Part shown: positions 1 through 8,058 of the stretch, in pieces | Numbering within the stretch: position 1 is the stretch's first letter | Layout of the letters: each line of letters starts with the position of its first letter | Source of the DNA: an uncultured bacterium | Lineage (GTDB): Bacteria > Verrucomicrobiota > Kiritimatiellia > RFP12 > UBA1067 | Direction of reading: 5' to 3' | Assembly: GCA_902764415.1 (NCBI GenBank) | Contig: CACWVU010000031.1 | Span: forward strand, 1 to 45,509 | DNA: 45,509 nucleotides | Notes under the pieces: model-generated | What the model was told of the DNA's origin: nothing | Databases searched by the model: none | What the model saw: only the letters and a program-made list of their open reading frames with translations | Position numbers and translations under genes: made by a program

Positions 1-2085
1 ACCGCGTCCAAAGCGCGAGCATCCCCATCCTGCCGCGCGCGAGACGTAGCCTACGCACTTTGCGCGCGTCGACTTGCCGTCGAGAAGCCATTCGCAGCCC
101 TGTCCGACCATGACGTGCGGATCGGTCGGGCATATCGCGCCGCCGAGCGCACCGTATGCGGTGGCACCGAAAAACTCCGCCACGAACTCGCCGGTCGCCG
201 CATTCCACTTCGAAAAGCGCCGCGGAAGCGCGTCTGCCTCGGCGACCCACAGGAATCCCTTGTCGTCGAGCGCGATGTCCGCGACATTGTACATCCCGTC
301 GCGATCCCACTTGCCCGAGAGCCGACGCCCGCCCTTGCGGCCGATGCGGCGAATTTCACGATCGTCCTTGGCAACCACAATCTGGTGGTCGGGCGCGCCT
401 GTGGCAACATAGATCGTCCCATTTGGCGCAGTGACAATGGCGTCGAAATCGATCGTCTTGATAGTCTGCCTCTTCACGTCCTTGAGGTTCGCGACGGCGA
501 TGGAGATTACTTCCTTGTTCGCTGGCGGGTCTTTGGCGAAGGTAAACTCGAGGCGCCCATCCGCGAAGCGCATGCTCTTCGCCTGCCCCAGCTTGAACTG
601 GTCAAGCGAGAACTCGGCGCTCTTCGTGCCGGGGAAGTTGTCGTAGGTGCCCTTCGCGGCGTCCAGACGATAGACGGTGTTGCCCTGCCCCGCGTCATAG
701 ACATAGAGGTGGCCGGCGCGGTCGGCGGCCAGGGCACGTGCGGAGCCGAAACCGCCGCGCTTGTGCGACCAGAGCAGGTTGCCGTCGTAGTCGGTGGCGA
801 CGACGGCGTGTCCCGCCTCGGCGCGATGCCAGCCCATGTAGACCTGTGTCGCATCGCACGCGACGGCGCAAGGGTCGCCGTGGTCGCCGCCCCAGCCGCC
901 GCCGGCGAAGTCGTAGGGATTGGGGCCGGCGGCGTGCGCCCAGCCCTGCAGCTCGATGTGGAGCGGCTTATGTGCAAGGCCTTCCCAGGTGTAGGTTCCG
1001 GCCGGCACGGGAGAGCCGACGTGCGTGTCGTAGCAGGCGTCAAGTCCGTTCCAGAAGATTTCGTTCTCGCCCGCAGGAAGCGGCTGGTTGTTGAGCGGCC
1101 ACGCCACGACGTCGCCCGCGGCGTTCCTGATGACGACGGAGACGTTCGCCGCCTCGTCGAGTTTGAACTTGATCGGCTTGAAGCCGGGCTTCGCCTTGAC
1201 CGTCTTGAGGGAACTCCAGTCGACCGCGGGAAGCCCGTCCTTCATCGCGACCGGAAGCGTCCGCCCGTCCGCAAGGCGAAGCGGCTGCAGCGCACCGCCC
1301 TTGTCTACGAACTCCGCGAGCCCCCACACGTCGGCGCGCATGAATGTCATCACGCGGTCGGGCTGCACGCCTTCACGGAACAGTTCCTTCGTGGTGAGAC
1401 GCTGATCGCCGTTAGTGCGGTAGTTGGGCTCGAACGTGAGCAGCATCCTGTCGCCCGCGTTCGGACGGTACGCGCCGGCGCAGACCAGCGACCACGGGAT
1501 CGAGACTTCCTGGGCATAGCCGCCGGGGATCTCGGCGAACGCCTCCTTGACGCCCATCGGCATCACGTCTTCGCCCTTCGGCTGCGCCCCGAAGGCGAGC
1601 GTGGCGCCCGCGGCCGCCGTGCCGTTGCGGTCGCGCCAGAACTCGAAGTGCGCGAACTTCATCGGGAGCCTCGAGACGTCGGTGTTGTGGCGAAGTCCGT
1701 TGAAGACGGTCTTGGACTGCGGGCTCGTCGCCATGCGCACCTGCATGCAGTCGCCCTGCCACGGATAGTCGCTCCCCGCGAGGCCCGGGTTGTTCATCGG
1801 CGTCGAGTCGAGCCAGCGGAAGAAGAAGTAGAGGCTGTCCTTGTCGTACATCGCGGAGATCCACACGGCGTAGCTCGTGCGGAACTTCTCGACGTCCGGG
1901 CAGCAGAATATCGAGCCGGTAAGATCCCAGTCCGACGAGTCGGCGTCGACTTTTACCGCGCCCGGCGCCTTGATGATCCTGAACCGGACGTTTTCCGTCT
2001 CGGTTGCAAACGCGGCACATGCCGCGAACAGCACCCCCGCCAGTGCATATTTCGTTTTCATTGTCTTCATGTTTCTCGTTTTCAT
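1..2085 (-). CDS. Secreted CBM9-like / FlgD-Ig / beta-propeller protein (3' end outside window)
   Basis: The frame is open from 2085 to the window edge (695 codons, no stop), so the C-terminus is missing. In-frame ATGs lie at 2085, 2070 and 2061. The last gives the most typical signal peptide (MKTKYALAGVLFAACAAFA); 2085 lies 3 bp after the upstream stop. None has a strong Shine-Dalgarno. After the signal comes a CBM9/DOMON-like sandwich (about residues 35-250; starts KAPGAVKVDADSSDWDL), then a FlgD-type Ig segment (VVIRNAAGDVVAWPL, near 325-400), then propeller-like repeats (GHLYVYDAGQGNTVYRLD; GTIYVATGAPDHQIVV; GFLWVAEADALP). The propeller part is clearly paralogous to the upstream gene (RKGGRRLSGKWDRD against GKGGRRPVGEWDED). 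Role inferred: extracytoplasmic carbohydrate or surface binding; no catalytic motif seen. Confidence 0.8.
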   Translation of the reverse strand, partial: MKTRNMKTMKTKYALAGVLFAACAAFATETENVRFRIIKAPGAVKVDADSSDWDLTGSIFCCPDVEKFRTSYAVWISAMYDKDSLYFFFRWLDSTPMNNPGLAGSDYPWQGDCMQVRMATSPQSKTVFNGLRHNTDVSRLPMKFAHFEFWRDRNGTAAAGATLAFGAQPKGEDVMPMGVKEAFAEIPGGYAQEVSIPWSLVCAGAYRPNAGDRMLLTFEPNYRTNGDQRLTTKELFREGVQPDRVMTFMRADVWGLAEFVDKGGALQPLRLADGRTLPVAMKDGLPAVDWSSLKTVKAKPGFKPIKFKLDEAANVSVVIRNAAGDVVAWPLNNQPLPAGENEIFWNGLDACYDTHVGSPVPAGTYTWEGLAHKPLHIELQGWAHAAGPNPYDFAGGGWGGDHGDPCAVACDATQVYMGWHRAEAGHAVVATDYDGNLLWSHKRGGFGSARALAADRAGHLYVYDAGQGNTVYRLDAAKGTYDNFPGTKSAEFSLDQFKLGQAKSMRFADGRLEFTFAKDPPANKEVISIAVANLKDVKRQTIKTIDFDAIVTAPNGTIYVATGAPDHQIVVAKDDREIRRIGRKGGRRLSGKWDRDGMYNVADIALDDKGFLWVAEADALPRRFSKWNAATGEFVAEFFGATAYGALGGAICPTDPHVMVGQGCEWLLDGKSTRAKCVGYVSRAAGWGCSRFGRG

Positions 2086-2088
2086 ATC

Positions 2089-5000
2089 TTACTCGAACTT
2101 TGCCTTGCCCCAGAGCCGGGGCTCGACCCCGGCCTGAGTCGGACGGTCGCTCATGAGCGCCGTCGCCTTGTTGCTCCAGTAGATGCGCTCCACCGAGACG
2201 GCGCCGGAAGGATCGCCGGTGATGCGCCCGACGTCAAGCCGCGTCTCGGCGGGAAGTTTCTTCTTCGCGATGGACGAGAGCGGCAGCACCGCGCGAAGCG
2301 TAAAGAGACCCTTGTTGTGTTCGGCCCACGCGGAGACGTGCTTGAGCTCGGTTATCGACGCGACAGTCGTCTTGGCGACGTCGGACTCGAAGTCGACGCG
2401 CGCCGACTTCGGCGCCTTGGGATTGACGTAGTCGTACTTTACGCAGACGACCTTTCCGCCGCACTCGGCGAACAAGAGCCGGATGTCGCCGCGCGCGGCG
2501 CTCTTGCGCGAAGGATCCGCCTTCGCGTCCGTCTGGAGCATGAGGTCGATGGCGCCGCCCGTCTCGAAGAGCGTCGTCAGGTCCTTCCCCGAGTTCTTCA
2601 TCGACGAGCCGTCCTCGCGGCAGGTGTAGGCGAAGTACAGGTAACGTCCGTCGTGGAAGATGCGGAAGAAGTCGCCGCCCGCGCCCTTGGCGAGATCGCC
2701 CGAGTTCCACACGCCGGCCGGCGGCCTGCCCAGCGAAACCTGCGGCGCAGGAGCATCCTCGTCAAGATCGTCGACAAAATCGTCCAGCGCGTCGGAAGCG
2801 CCGTCCCCGCCGCCGAACCCGCTGGGCGGATCGATTTGCTTTACCGTGTATACCGGCGGCGCGTAGTTTTTCGCGAGGTTGTCGGCCTTGCGCTGCGCCG
2901 ATTCGAGCAGCCCCTTCTTCGTCACCTTGAAAGAGCCTCCCTTCAGCCGCCGCGCCCCCTCGAGCCCGCCGACCTCGATGATCGACGCATGGGTCTTGCC
3001 GCAGACGATCGCAAGCGCGTCGCGGCCATCGAACTTCGTGCGCTGGAACTCGCCGAGGAAGTGCTCGTCCTGCATCGACGTCTTCTTCAGCGTGTCGGAG
3101 TCGGGGAAGTGCGCGTACGACCAGTGAAGCCCGCAGCGCTGGTCCTGCATGAGCTGCGCAAGGAAGATGCCGTCCGTGGTCATCAGGTACACACAGCCGA
3201 GGTTGGAATTGAAGCACACGATCTCGCCGATGTCGTCGTTGAGCTTCGTCGCGCCCCAGAAGCGCGTGGTGCCGATAAGCTCGCCGAGTTTCCGTCCCGA
3301 CTCCGTCGTCTCGTGGCTGTCGTGGAGGGACGGCCAGCGGTTGCGGTAGCGGAAGTTCACCTTGCCGTCGGGGGCGATCGACATGAGCGGCTTCGAGAGC
3401 GTGAGGATGTTGCCCTTCGCGTCGACGAGATGCGAAGATGCAAACCGCCCCTGGTGGTGCGCGGCGACGAACGGCGGATGGAGCGGCTCGGCGAGATGTC
3501 CGTAGACGGGATAGCCCTTCTCCGTGAAGCGCGCCGGCGAGAACTTGACGACACCGCTGCCGTCACAGCCGAACGCAATCTCGAAGTTTTCGTTCACGCG
3601 GTTGACCCAGCCGGTGCCGAGTCCCGTTACGCGCTCGTCGATCACACATTCGTCAGCCGTGATCTTGCCGTCGTCGTTGAGATCGGTCCACGAGAAGGCG
3701 AAATTCTTTCCTTTGAACTCGGGGAGCTTGGACGCAAGGAAGTTCGCGTTGCCCCACGCGGCTACGGCGCGGGCGTGACCGCCTTCGTAGAGATAGAGAA
3801 TGTTCCCGCCGTTGCCCATCGGGTTCTGCTGGTCGGTAAACCAGAGCTTCCCCTTCGCGCGGAACGCATACGTCGGCACTCCGCCCCAGGGTCCGCAGCC
3901 TTCCGCGCCCGGGCGGAAGAAGATTCTCGCGGGGCGGTACTTGCCGTCCGTGCCCTTCGTGAGTTCGAGATATCCCCAGAACGCACGGCCCGCGTCGTCG
4001 GGATCAAGCGTTCCGCCGCCGCCGTAGTTTGTGGGCCCGACGACCGATTTCTCGCAGTGGCCGGTGTCGATGTTCCAGACGCCGACGCGCTTCGGCTGCT
4101 GGCTCTGCTCGCAGATCCAGAGCCGCCCGTCGGGACCGAACTCGATGCCGAACGGATCCTCGAGCGTATCTTCGTCCCACTCGCCGACCGGACGCCTGCC
4201 GCCCTTGCCGAGCGTGCGGATCGGCTTTGCGTCGCGGCCGTAGACGGTGACGATGTGCTTTCCGCAGTCGCCGACGGCGAAGACGCCGTCCTCGCGCACG
4301 GCCAGCCCGCCGGGGTTCTCGGCCGCGTCCTTGAGGACGGTCTTCGTTTCCTTCGTCGCGGGGTCGAGCCGCACGACGTCCTTGTCGCTCCAGACGAGCA
4401 ACTTGCCGTCCGGCGTCTTCCTTATCTGCCCGGCCTTGGGGACGGGGATGACGTCGATCGGCTTGTCGGTCACGGCGTCCGGCTTCTCCGAGAAATCCCA
4501 CACGTTGACGGCGTCGCCGTCGCTGAAGTACGCCCTGCCCCCCATGACGGCGAACGAGAAGCCTTTCGCCTTGGTCTTCACGCCGCCAGTCTTGTTGTCG
4601 CGCGAGTCGACCTTCTTCACGCCGTTCTTGAAGCCGTAGTAGAAGTCGCCGTCGGCCGCCGAGGTGTATGGCGTGTTGAAGACCCACTGGCGCGTGCCCC
4701 ACAGCTTGTTCAGGTCCTTGTCGCACTTGATGAGCCCATGCGCCGCCTCGCACATCGCGGTGATGTACATGAAGTCGCCCACGCGCACGATCGACTTCGG
4801 CGCGAAGTGGTCGGCCGTCCAGCCGCCGGTGCCAGAACTGGTGTGCCAGGGCGTCGTCCCGTCGGGGAGCGGCGTCGGGTAGAAGCATCCGCGGTAGGCA
4901 AGCGTGTGCTCCGGAATCCAGACGGCGGAATACGTGTACTTGCCCTCGCCCTGGCGCACGCCGTCGTCAGGCCCCGTCAGGTCCCAGTCGACGACGCCCC

Positions 5001-5181
5001 TGCCCTTTTCGAGCGGCTCCTGCGTGATGACGTTGCCGACCGTATCGCCGGACGCGTTCCGGATCTGGACGGAGACGTAGCCGCGCTCCGGAACCTCGAC
5101 CGGGATTTCAACTGCGAAAGTCGCCAGCGCCGCGGCGACGACGACCGCCGAGCAGGCGGGAAGGAGTTCGTGTCTTTTCAT
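2089..5181 (-). CDS. Secreted FlgD-Ig / beta-propeller / CBM9-like protein, 1030 aa
   Basis: The N-terminus has a signal peptide (MKRHELLPACSAVVVAAALATFA). Residues about 30-90 resemble a FlgD-like Ig domain (VSVQIRNASGDTVGNV). Residues about 95-800 hold NHL/propeller-type blades (GKLLVWSDKDVVRLDP; GVFAVGDCGKHIVTVYG; GRLWICEQS). Within them DLNDDGKITADE (500-511) is an EF-hand/dockerin-like calcium loop. Residues about 830-1030 look like a CBM9-like domain (FFRIFHDGRYLYFAYTCRED). The start ATG at 5181 follows TATAAT by 9 nt, so the mRNA is predicted to be leaderless. The downstream paralog begins 3 bp after the stop and is probably co-transcribed. Family knowledge suggests carbohydrate binding at the cell surface or in the periplasm; the ligand is unknown. 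Confidence 0.85.
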   Translation of the reverse strand: MKRHELLPACSAVVVAAALATFAVEIPVEVPERGYVSVQIRNASGDTVGNVITQEPLEKGRGVVDWDLTGPDDGVRQGEGKYTYSAVWIPEHTLAYRGCFYPTPLPDGTTPWHTSSGTGGWTADHFAPKSIVRVGDFMYITAMCEAAHGLIKCDKDLNKLWGTRQWVFNTPYTSAADGDFYYGFKNGVKKVDSRDNKTGGVKTKAKGFSFAVMGGRAYFSDGDAVNVWDFSEKPDAVTDKPIDVIPVPKAGQIRKTPDGKLLVWSDKDVVRLDPATKETKTVLKDAAENPGGLAVREDGVFAVGDCGKHIVTVYGRDAKPIRTLGKGGRRPVGEWDEDTLEDPFGIEFGPDGRLWICEQSQQPKRVGVWNIDTGHCEKSVVGPTNYGGGGTLDPDDAGRAFWGYLELTKGTDGKYRPARIFFRPGAEGCGPWGGVPTYAFRAKGKLWFTDQQNPMGNGGNILYLYEGGHARAVAAWGNANFLASKLPEFKGKNFAFSWTDLNDDGKITADECVIDERVTGLGTGWVNRVNENFEIAFGCDGSGVVKFSPARFTEKGYPVYGHLAEPLHPPFVAAHHQGRFASSHLVDAKGNILTLSKPLMSIAPDGKVNFRYRNRWPSLHDSHETTESGRKLGELIGTTRFWGATKLNDDIGEIVCFNSNLGCVYLMTTDGIFLAQLMQDQRCGLHWSYAHFPDSDTLKKTSMQDEHFLGEFQRTKFDGRDALAIVCGKTHASIIEVGGLEGARRLKGGSFKVTKKGLLESAQRKADNLAKNYAPPVYTVKQIDPPSGFGGGDGASDALDDFVDDLDEDAPAPQVSLGRPPAGVWNSGDLAKGAGGDFFRIFHDGRYLYFAYTCREDGSSMKNSGKDLTTLFETGGAIDLMLQTDAKADPSRKSAARGDIRLLFAECGGKVVCVKYDYVNPKAPKSARVDFESDVAKTTVASITELKHVSAWAEHNKGLFTLRAVLPLSSIAKKKLPAETRLDVGRITGDPSGAVSVERIYWSNKATALMSDRPTQAGVEPRLWGKAKFE

Positions 5182-5190
5182 GTTGCCGTA

Positions 5191-5220
5191 ATTATACCAA
5201 ATTCAGGCCTGGCCGCGCAA
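5191..5220 (-). promoter_or_regulatory. Sigma70-like promoter of the propeller gene, leaderless layout
   Basis: On the minus strand TTGCGC (5220-5215) is followed after 18 bp by TATAAT (5196-5191), with only 9 nt before the ATG at 5181. It has the same -35 hexamer, spacer length and start distance as the promoter of the prepilin operon at 16087. A start site about 7 nt past the -10 box would fall at or within 3 nt of the ATG. Confidence 0.7.
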
Positions 5221-5280
5221 CGACTGCCGCTCAAATTGCGAAAATAATTCCGCCTGCAATCCGCAAGCGGCGGCACCCTT

Positions 5281-7137
5281 TCAGAGGGTGAGCGTCAAGC
5301 GGTCGATGTCGGGCATCCGAGCGCTGGCGTTAGCGAGGCGGATCGTATGGACGCCGGCGGAGAGCTTGACCGATACTTCCGCCTTGGAAAGCCTGCCCTC
5401 CGTTCCCTTCACCTCGACGCGGCGCACCACTCCGCCGTCGACGGCGAGATCGAACGCCCGGTCGTCGGGAGACGAGTAGTCGATGACGAGAACATACTCC
5501 CCGTCATTGTCGATCTTGACGTCGCGCCACTCAAGGTAGTTGGTGGCGCTGTTGCCGAGCTTGACGACGACCATGCCGCCCGACGCGCCCTCCATCGGCG
5601 CCGGGGCGGCGGTGCCGAGCTTCTTCTCGAAGCGCTCGTCAAGCTCCTGGTAGTCGGCAAGATACGCGCACTCCGCCTCGTAGACCTTCCTCTGGACGCG
5701 CCTTTCGGCGTCGAAGCGGTAGAACTTCGAGGCATGCGGGGCGACGCTGACTGACACGTGGTCCTCAAAGCAGCCGACGTCCGCCATCTCAACGAGGTCG
5801 AACGCGTCGATCCTGCCGCCGAGGTCGAGGTCCGCCGCCTGGACCGTAAAATCGTGCGCCTTGTCAGAGCCGTTGTAGAGCGCCACGTAGCGCGACTTGC
5901 CGAACTTCTCGACCGCGTCCTTGACGAGGATGTACGCCGCGCCGTCCTTCGCGACGACATACCCCTGGAGCCCGAGGTCGTTCTGGTTCATCGCGAGGAG
6001 ATAGGGGTTGGTGATGAGCGCCTTGGTGGACGCCGGGATGGTCCTCACGTCGCAGCCGATCAGGAGCGGCGACGAGAGCATGCACCACATGCCGAAGTGC
6101 GTCGTCTCCTCGTCGGGGGTGATGCCGGTGTCGCCGTTCTTGCCGAAGACCGACTTCAGCTGCCCGACGAGCTGGCCGACCTCGAGCATGTCCATGTCGT
6201 TGTAGTGCCCCGGCTTCGAATATGCGCTTAAGTAAAGGTTCTCCCCGATGATCTGCCTGATCGAGCCCCAGTTGGCGCGGATGTCGCCCGTCGTCCGCCA
6301 CGACTCCGCGATGTCCGCGGCCCAGGTCCCGGGGAACCCCCAGCGGCAGATGTTGAGCCGGACGTCGGTCCTGCCCGTCGCCTTGATTGCGTTCGCGATT
6401 TCGGTGTAGCGGGTCCTCTCGTCGAGCTTGAGCACGAATCCGCCGCAGTAGTCGACCTTGATGAAGTCGAAGCCGAGGTCGACGAAGTGGAGCTTGCAGT
6501 CCGCCGCGTCGTGGCCGTAGAGCCCGCCGCCGACGCCGCCCTTGTCCGGGCCGTCGGGACCGCCGCCCCACACGCTGCCGCAGGTGTCCGCGCCGGCGTC
6601 CGAGTAGATGCCGGCCTTGAGGCCGAGCGCGTGGATGCCGTCGACGACCGGCTTCATCCCGTTGGGGAAGCGCTTCGGGTTGAACCTGAGTATTCCGTCC
6701 TCGCCGTGCCCCCAGAAAAAGCCGTCGTCGATGTTGACGTAGGTATAGCCCGCGGCCTTGAGCCCGTTGGTCGCCATTGCCCTTGCGGTCTCGAGGATGA
6801 CGTCCTCGGAGATCCCCACGCCAAACGTGTTCCAGCTCGACCACCCCATGAGCGGACGGATCTTCGGGTCGCTCGCCGGCGGGATCCTCGCCGCGTCGAG
6901 GAGCCTGGCCGCGCGCGCGGCCACGACTTCCTTGTCCGCGCCCTCGAGCCGGCTCAGGTTGACATACGCCTTGTCTGCGGCCAGATCGATGCGGATGCGC
7001 TTGTCGCATTTCGGGCAGTCGCGGTATTCGACGCGCCTGTCCGCGCGGGAGACTTCCGACACGTCATCCGAGCTGAACGCGGCAAACGGAGAAATCGCGG
7101 CCAGCGCGGCCACCGCGGCGATGATCCTGGTAGTCAT
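5281..7137 (-). CDS. GH27 alpha-galactosidase with C-terminal CBM35-like domain
   Basis: 618 aa; hydrolyses terminal alpha-linked galactose, or possibly N-acetylgalactosamine, since GH27 holds both activities. A signal peptide (about 1-22) precedes a short linker with a CPKC pair (41-44). The GH27 barrel starts at MGWSSWN (97-103), with YVNIDDG (133-139), GLKAGIYSDAG (172-182), the nucleophile in IKVDYCGG (Asp229), the presumed acid/base Asp285 in TTGDI, and HYNDMDMLEVG. The C-terminal 140 residues, beginning YEAECA and ending DRLTLTL, look like a CBM35-type beta-sandwich. It starts 21 bp after the last prepilin gene without a visible Shine-Dalgarno, so it is read as the last gene of that operon. 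A secreted or surface enzyme is expected. Confidence 0.92.
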   Translation of the reverse strand: MTTRIIAAVAALAAISPFAAFSSDDVSEVSRADRRVEYRDCPKCDKRIRIDLAADKAYVNLSRLEGADKEVVAARAARLLDAARIPPASDPKIRPLMGWSSWNTFGVGISEDVILETARAMATNGLKAAGYTYVNIDDGFFWGHGEDGILRFNPKRFPNGMKPVVDGIHALGLKAGIYSDAGADTCGSVWGGGPDGPDKGGVGGGLYGHDAADCKLHFVDLGFDFIKVDYCGGFVLKLDERTRYTEIANAIKATGRTDVRLNICRWGFPGTWAADIAESWRTTGDIRANWGSIRQIIGENLYLSAYSKPGHYNDMDMLEVGQLVGQLKSVFGKNGDTGITPDEETTHFGMWCMLSSPLLIGCDVRTIPASTKALITNPYLLAMNQNDLGLQGYVVAKDGAAYILVKDAVEKFGKSRYVALYNGSDKAHDFTVQAADLDLGGRIDAFDLVEMADVGCFEDHVSVSVAPHASKFYRFDAERRVQRKVYEAECAYLADYQELDERFEKKLGTAAPAPMEGASGGMVVVKLGNSATNYLEWRDVKIDNDGEYVLVIDYSSPDDRAFDLAVDGGVVRRVEVKGTEGRLSKAEVSVKLSAGVHTIRLANASARMPDIDRLTLTL

Positions 7138-7158
7138 GGTCGTGGTTGCATGGGACTG

Positions 7159-8046
7159 TTAATCTTCGTCGGCCGCCGCTTCGGCGACGAGCCGGTAGCC
7201 TCTCTCGTCGTAGGCGACGTCGTTGCCGGAGCAGATGTGGGCGGTGAGCTTGGCCTCCTTGAGGGAAGAGCTCGCAGGCGGCTGCATGAACTTCTCGATA
7301 TGGCCGTCGACGAAGACGACGTGGCCGTAGTAGCGCTTGCGCTTGTCCTGGTGAACGAAGCCGATCGCCTCCGCGCTCCCCTTCCACTTCGGATTCCCGA
7401 CATCCGGCTTGAGCGTGGCGTCGCAGGTCTCCGGCTTGGCGAGGGGATCGTAGCCGCAGCTTTGGGAGATCGGCAGCTCCGCGAACATCACCGCGCGGTC
7501 GGCGCGCTGAAACGAATTGTACGTCACTATGCCGACGCCGACAAAACTGTCGGCCATGAGTTTCTCGTCCGACGCGAACTGGACCGCATTCAGGGCGTAG
7601 GAAAAGAGCGGCATGCGTTTACGCTTGACAAAATGGTCCTTGGCGAACATCGGGCAGTTGTAGGCACTGTCTTTGCCGGCCAGCGCCTTCCAGAACACCC
7701 CCCCGCTGCCGTTGGTAATCGCGTAGCGGTCTTCATCGTCGCTGCCAGTGCCATAGCAGGGAACCATTTTCTCCGAGTGGTCGCGGCTTATCCATGGCTC
7801 AAACGTGCTCGTTACCGACTTGTTTTCATAGGAGGTTTTGCGGATGCACGGCCCCGCCAGCGGATACGACCCCGAATCCATGCCTATCGAGTCCATCGCG
7901 ACAAAAAGGCTGCGCATGTTGTTCATGCACTTGGTGGCGTTGGCGGAATCGGTGGCGCCGCGGACGTTGACGAGCACAATCGACATGAGGACGGCGATGA
8001 TGCCGACGACGATGAGCATTTCAATCAGGGTGAACGCCTTTTTCAT
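7159..8046 (-). CDS. Prepilin-like protein with DUF1559-type C-terminus
   Basis: 295 aa. The N-terminus MKKAFTLIEMLIVVGIIAVLMSIVLV is a type III (type IV pilin class) prepilin signal: cleavage after Ala/Phe boundary residues, Glu5-type residue and hydrophobic stalk. The C-terminal segment GHVVFVDGHIEKF is the H/DG motif of the DUF1559-like prepilins that are abundant in PVC bacteria. A strong Shine-Dalgarno (AGGAG, 4 nt before the ATG) precedes it, and it lies 12 bp after the GspK-like gene. The body has several Cys residues. It is probably a structural or minor component of a pilus or pseudopilus; the specific role is unknown. Confidence 0.85.
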   Translation of the reverse strand: MKKAFTLIEMLIVVGIIAVLMSIVLVNVRGATDSANATKCMNNMRSLFVAMDSIGMDSGSYPLAGPCIRKTSYENKSVTSTFEPWISRDHSEKMVPCYGTGSDDEDRYAITNGSGGVFWKALAGKDSAYNCPMFAKDHFVKRKRMPLFSYALNAVQFASDEKLMADSFVGVGIVTYNSFQRADRAVMFAELPISQSCGYDPLAKPETCDATLKPDVGNPKWKGSAEAIGFVHQDKRKRYYGHVVFVDGHIEKFMQPPASSSLKEAKLTAHICSGNDVAYDERGYRLVAEAAADED

Positions 8047-8058
8047 TTTCTCCTCGCT

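Noticed and set aside
115..5247. 1710-codon open frame on the plus strand
   Set aside because: It is the antisense of the two propeller genes. It is Arg/Val/Asp-rich without domains or signal; long antisense frames are expected in G+C-rich coding DNA.
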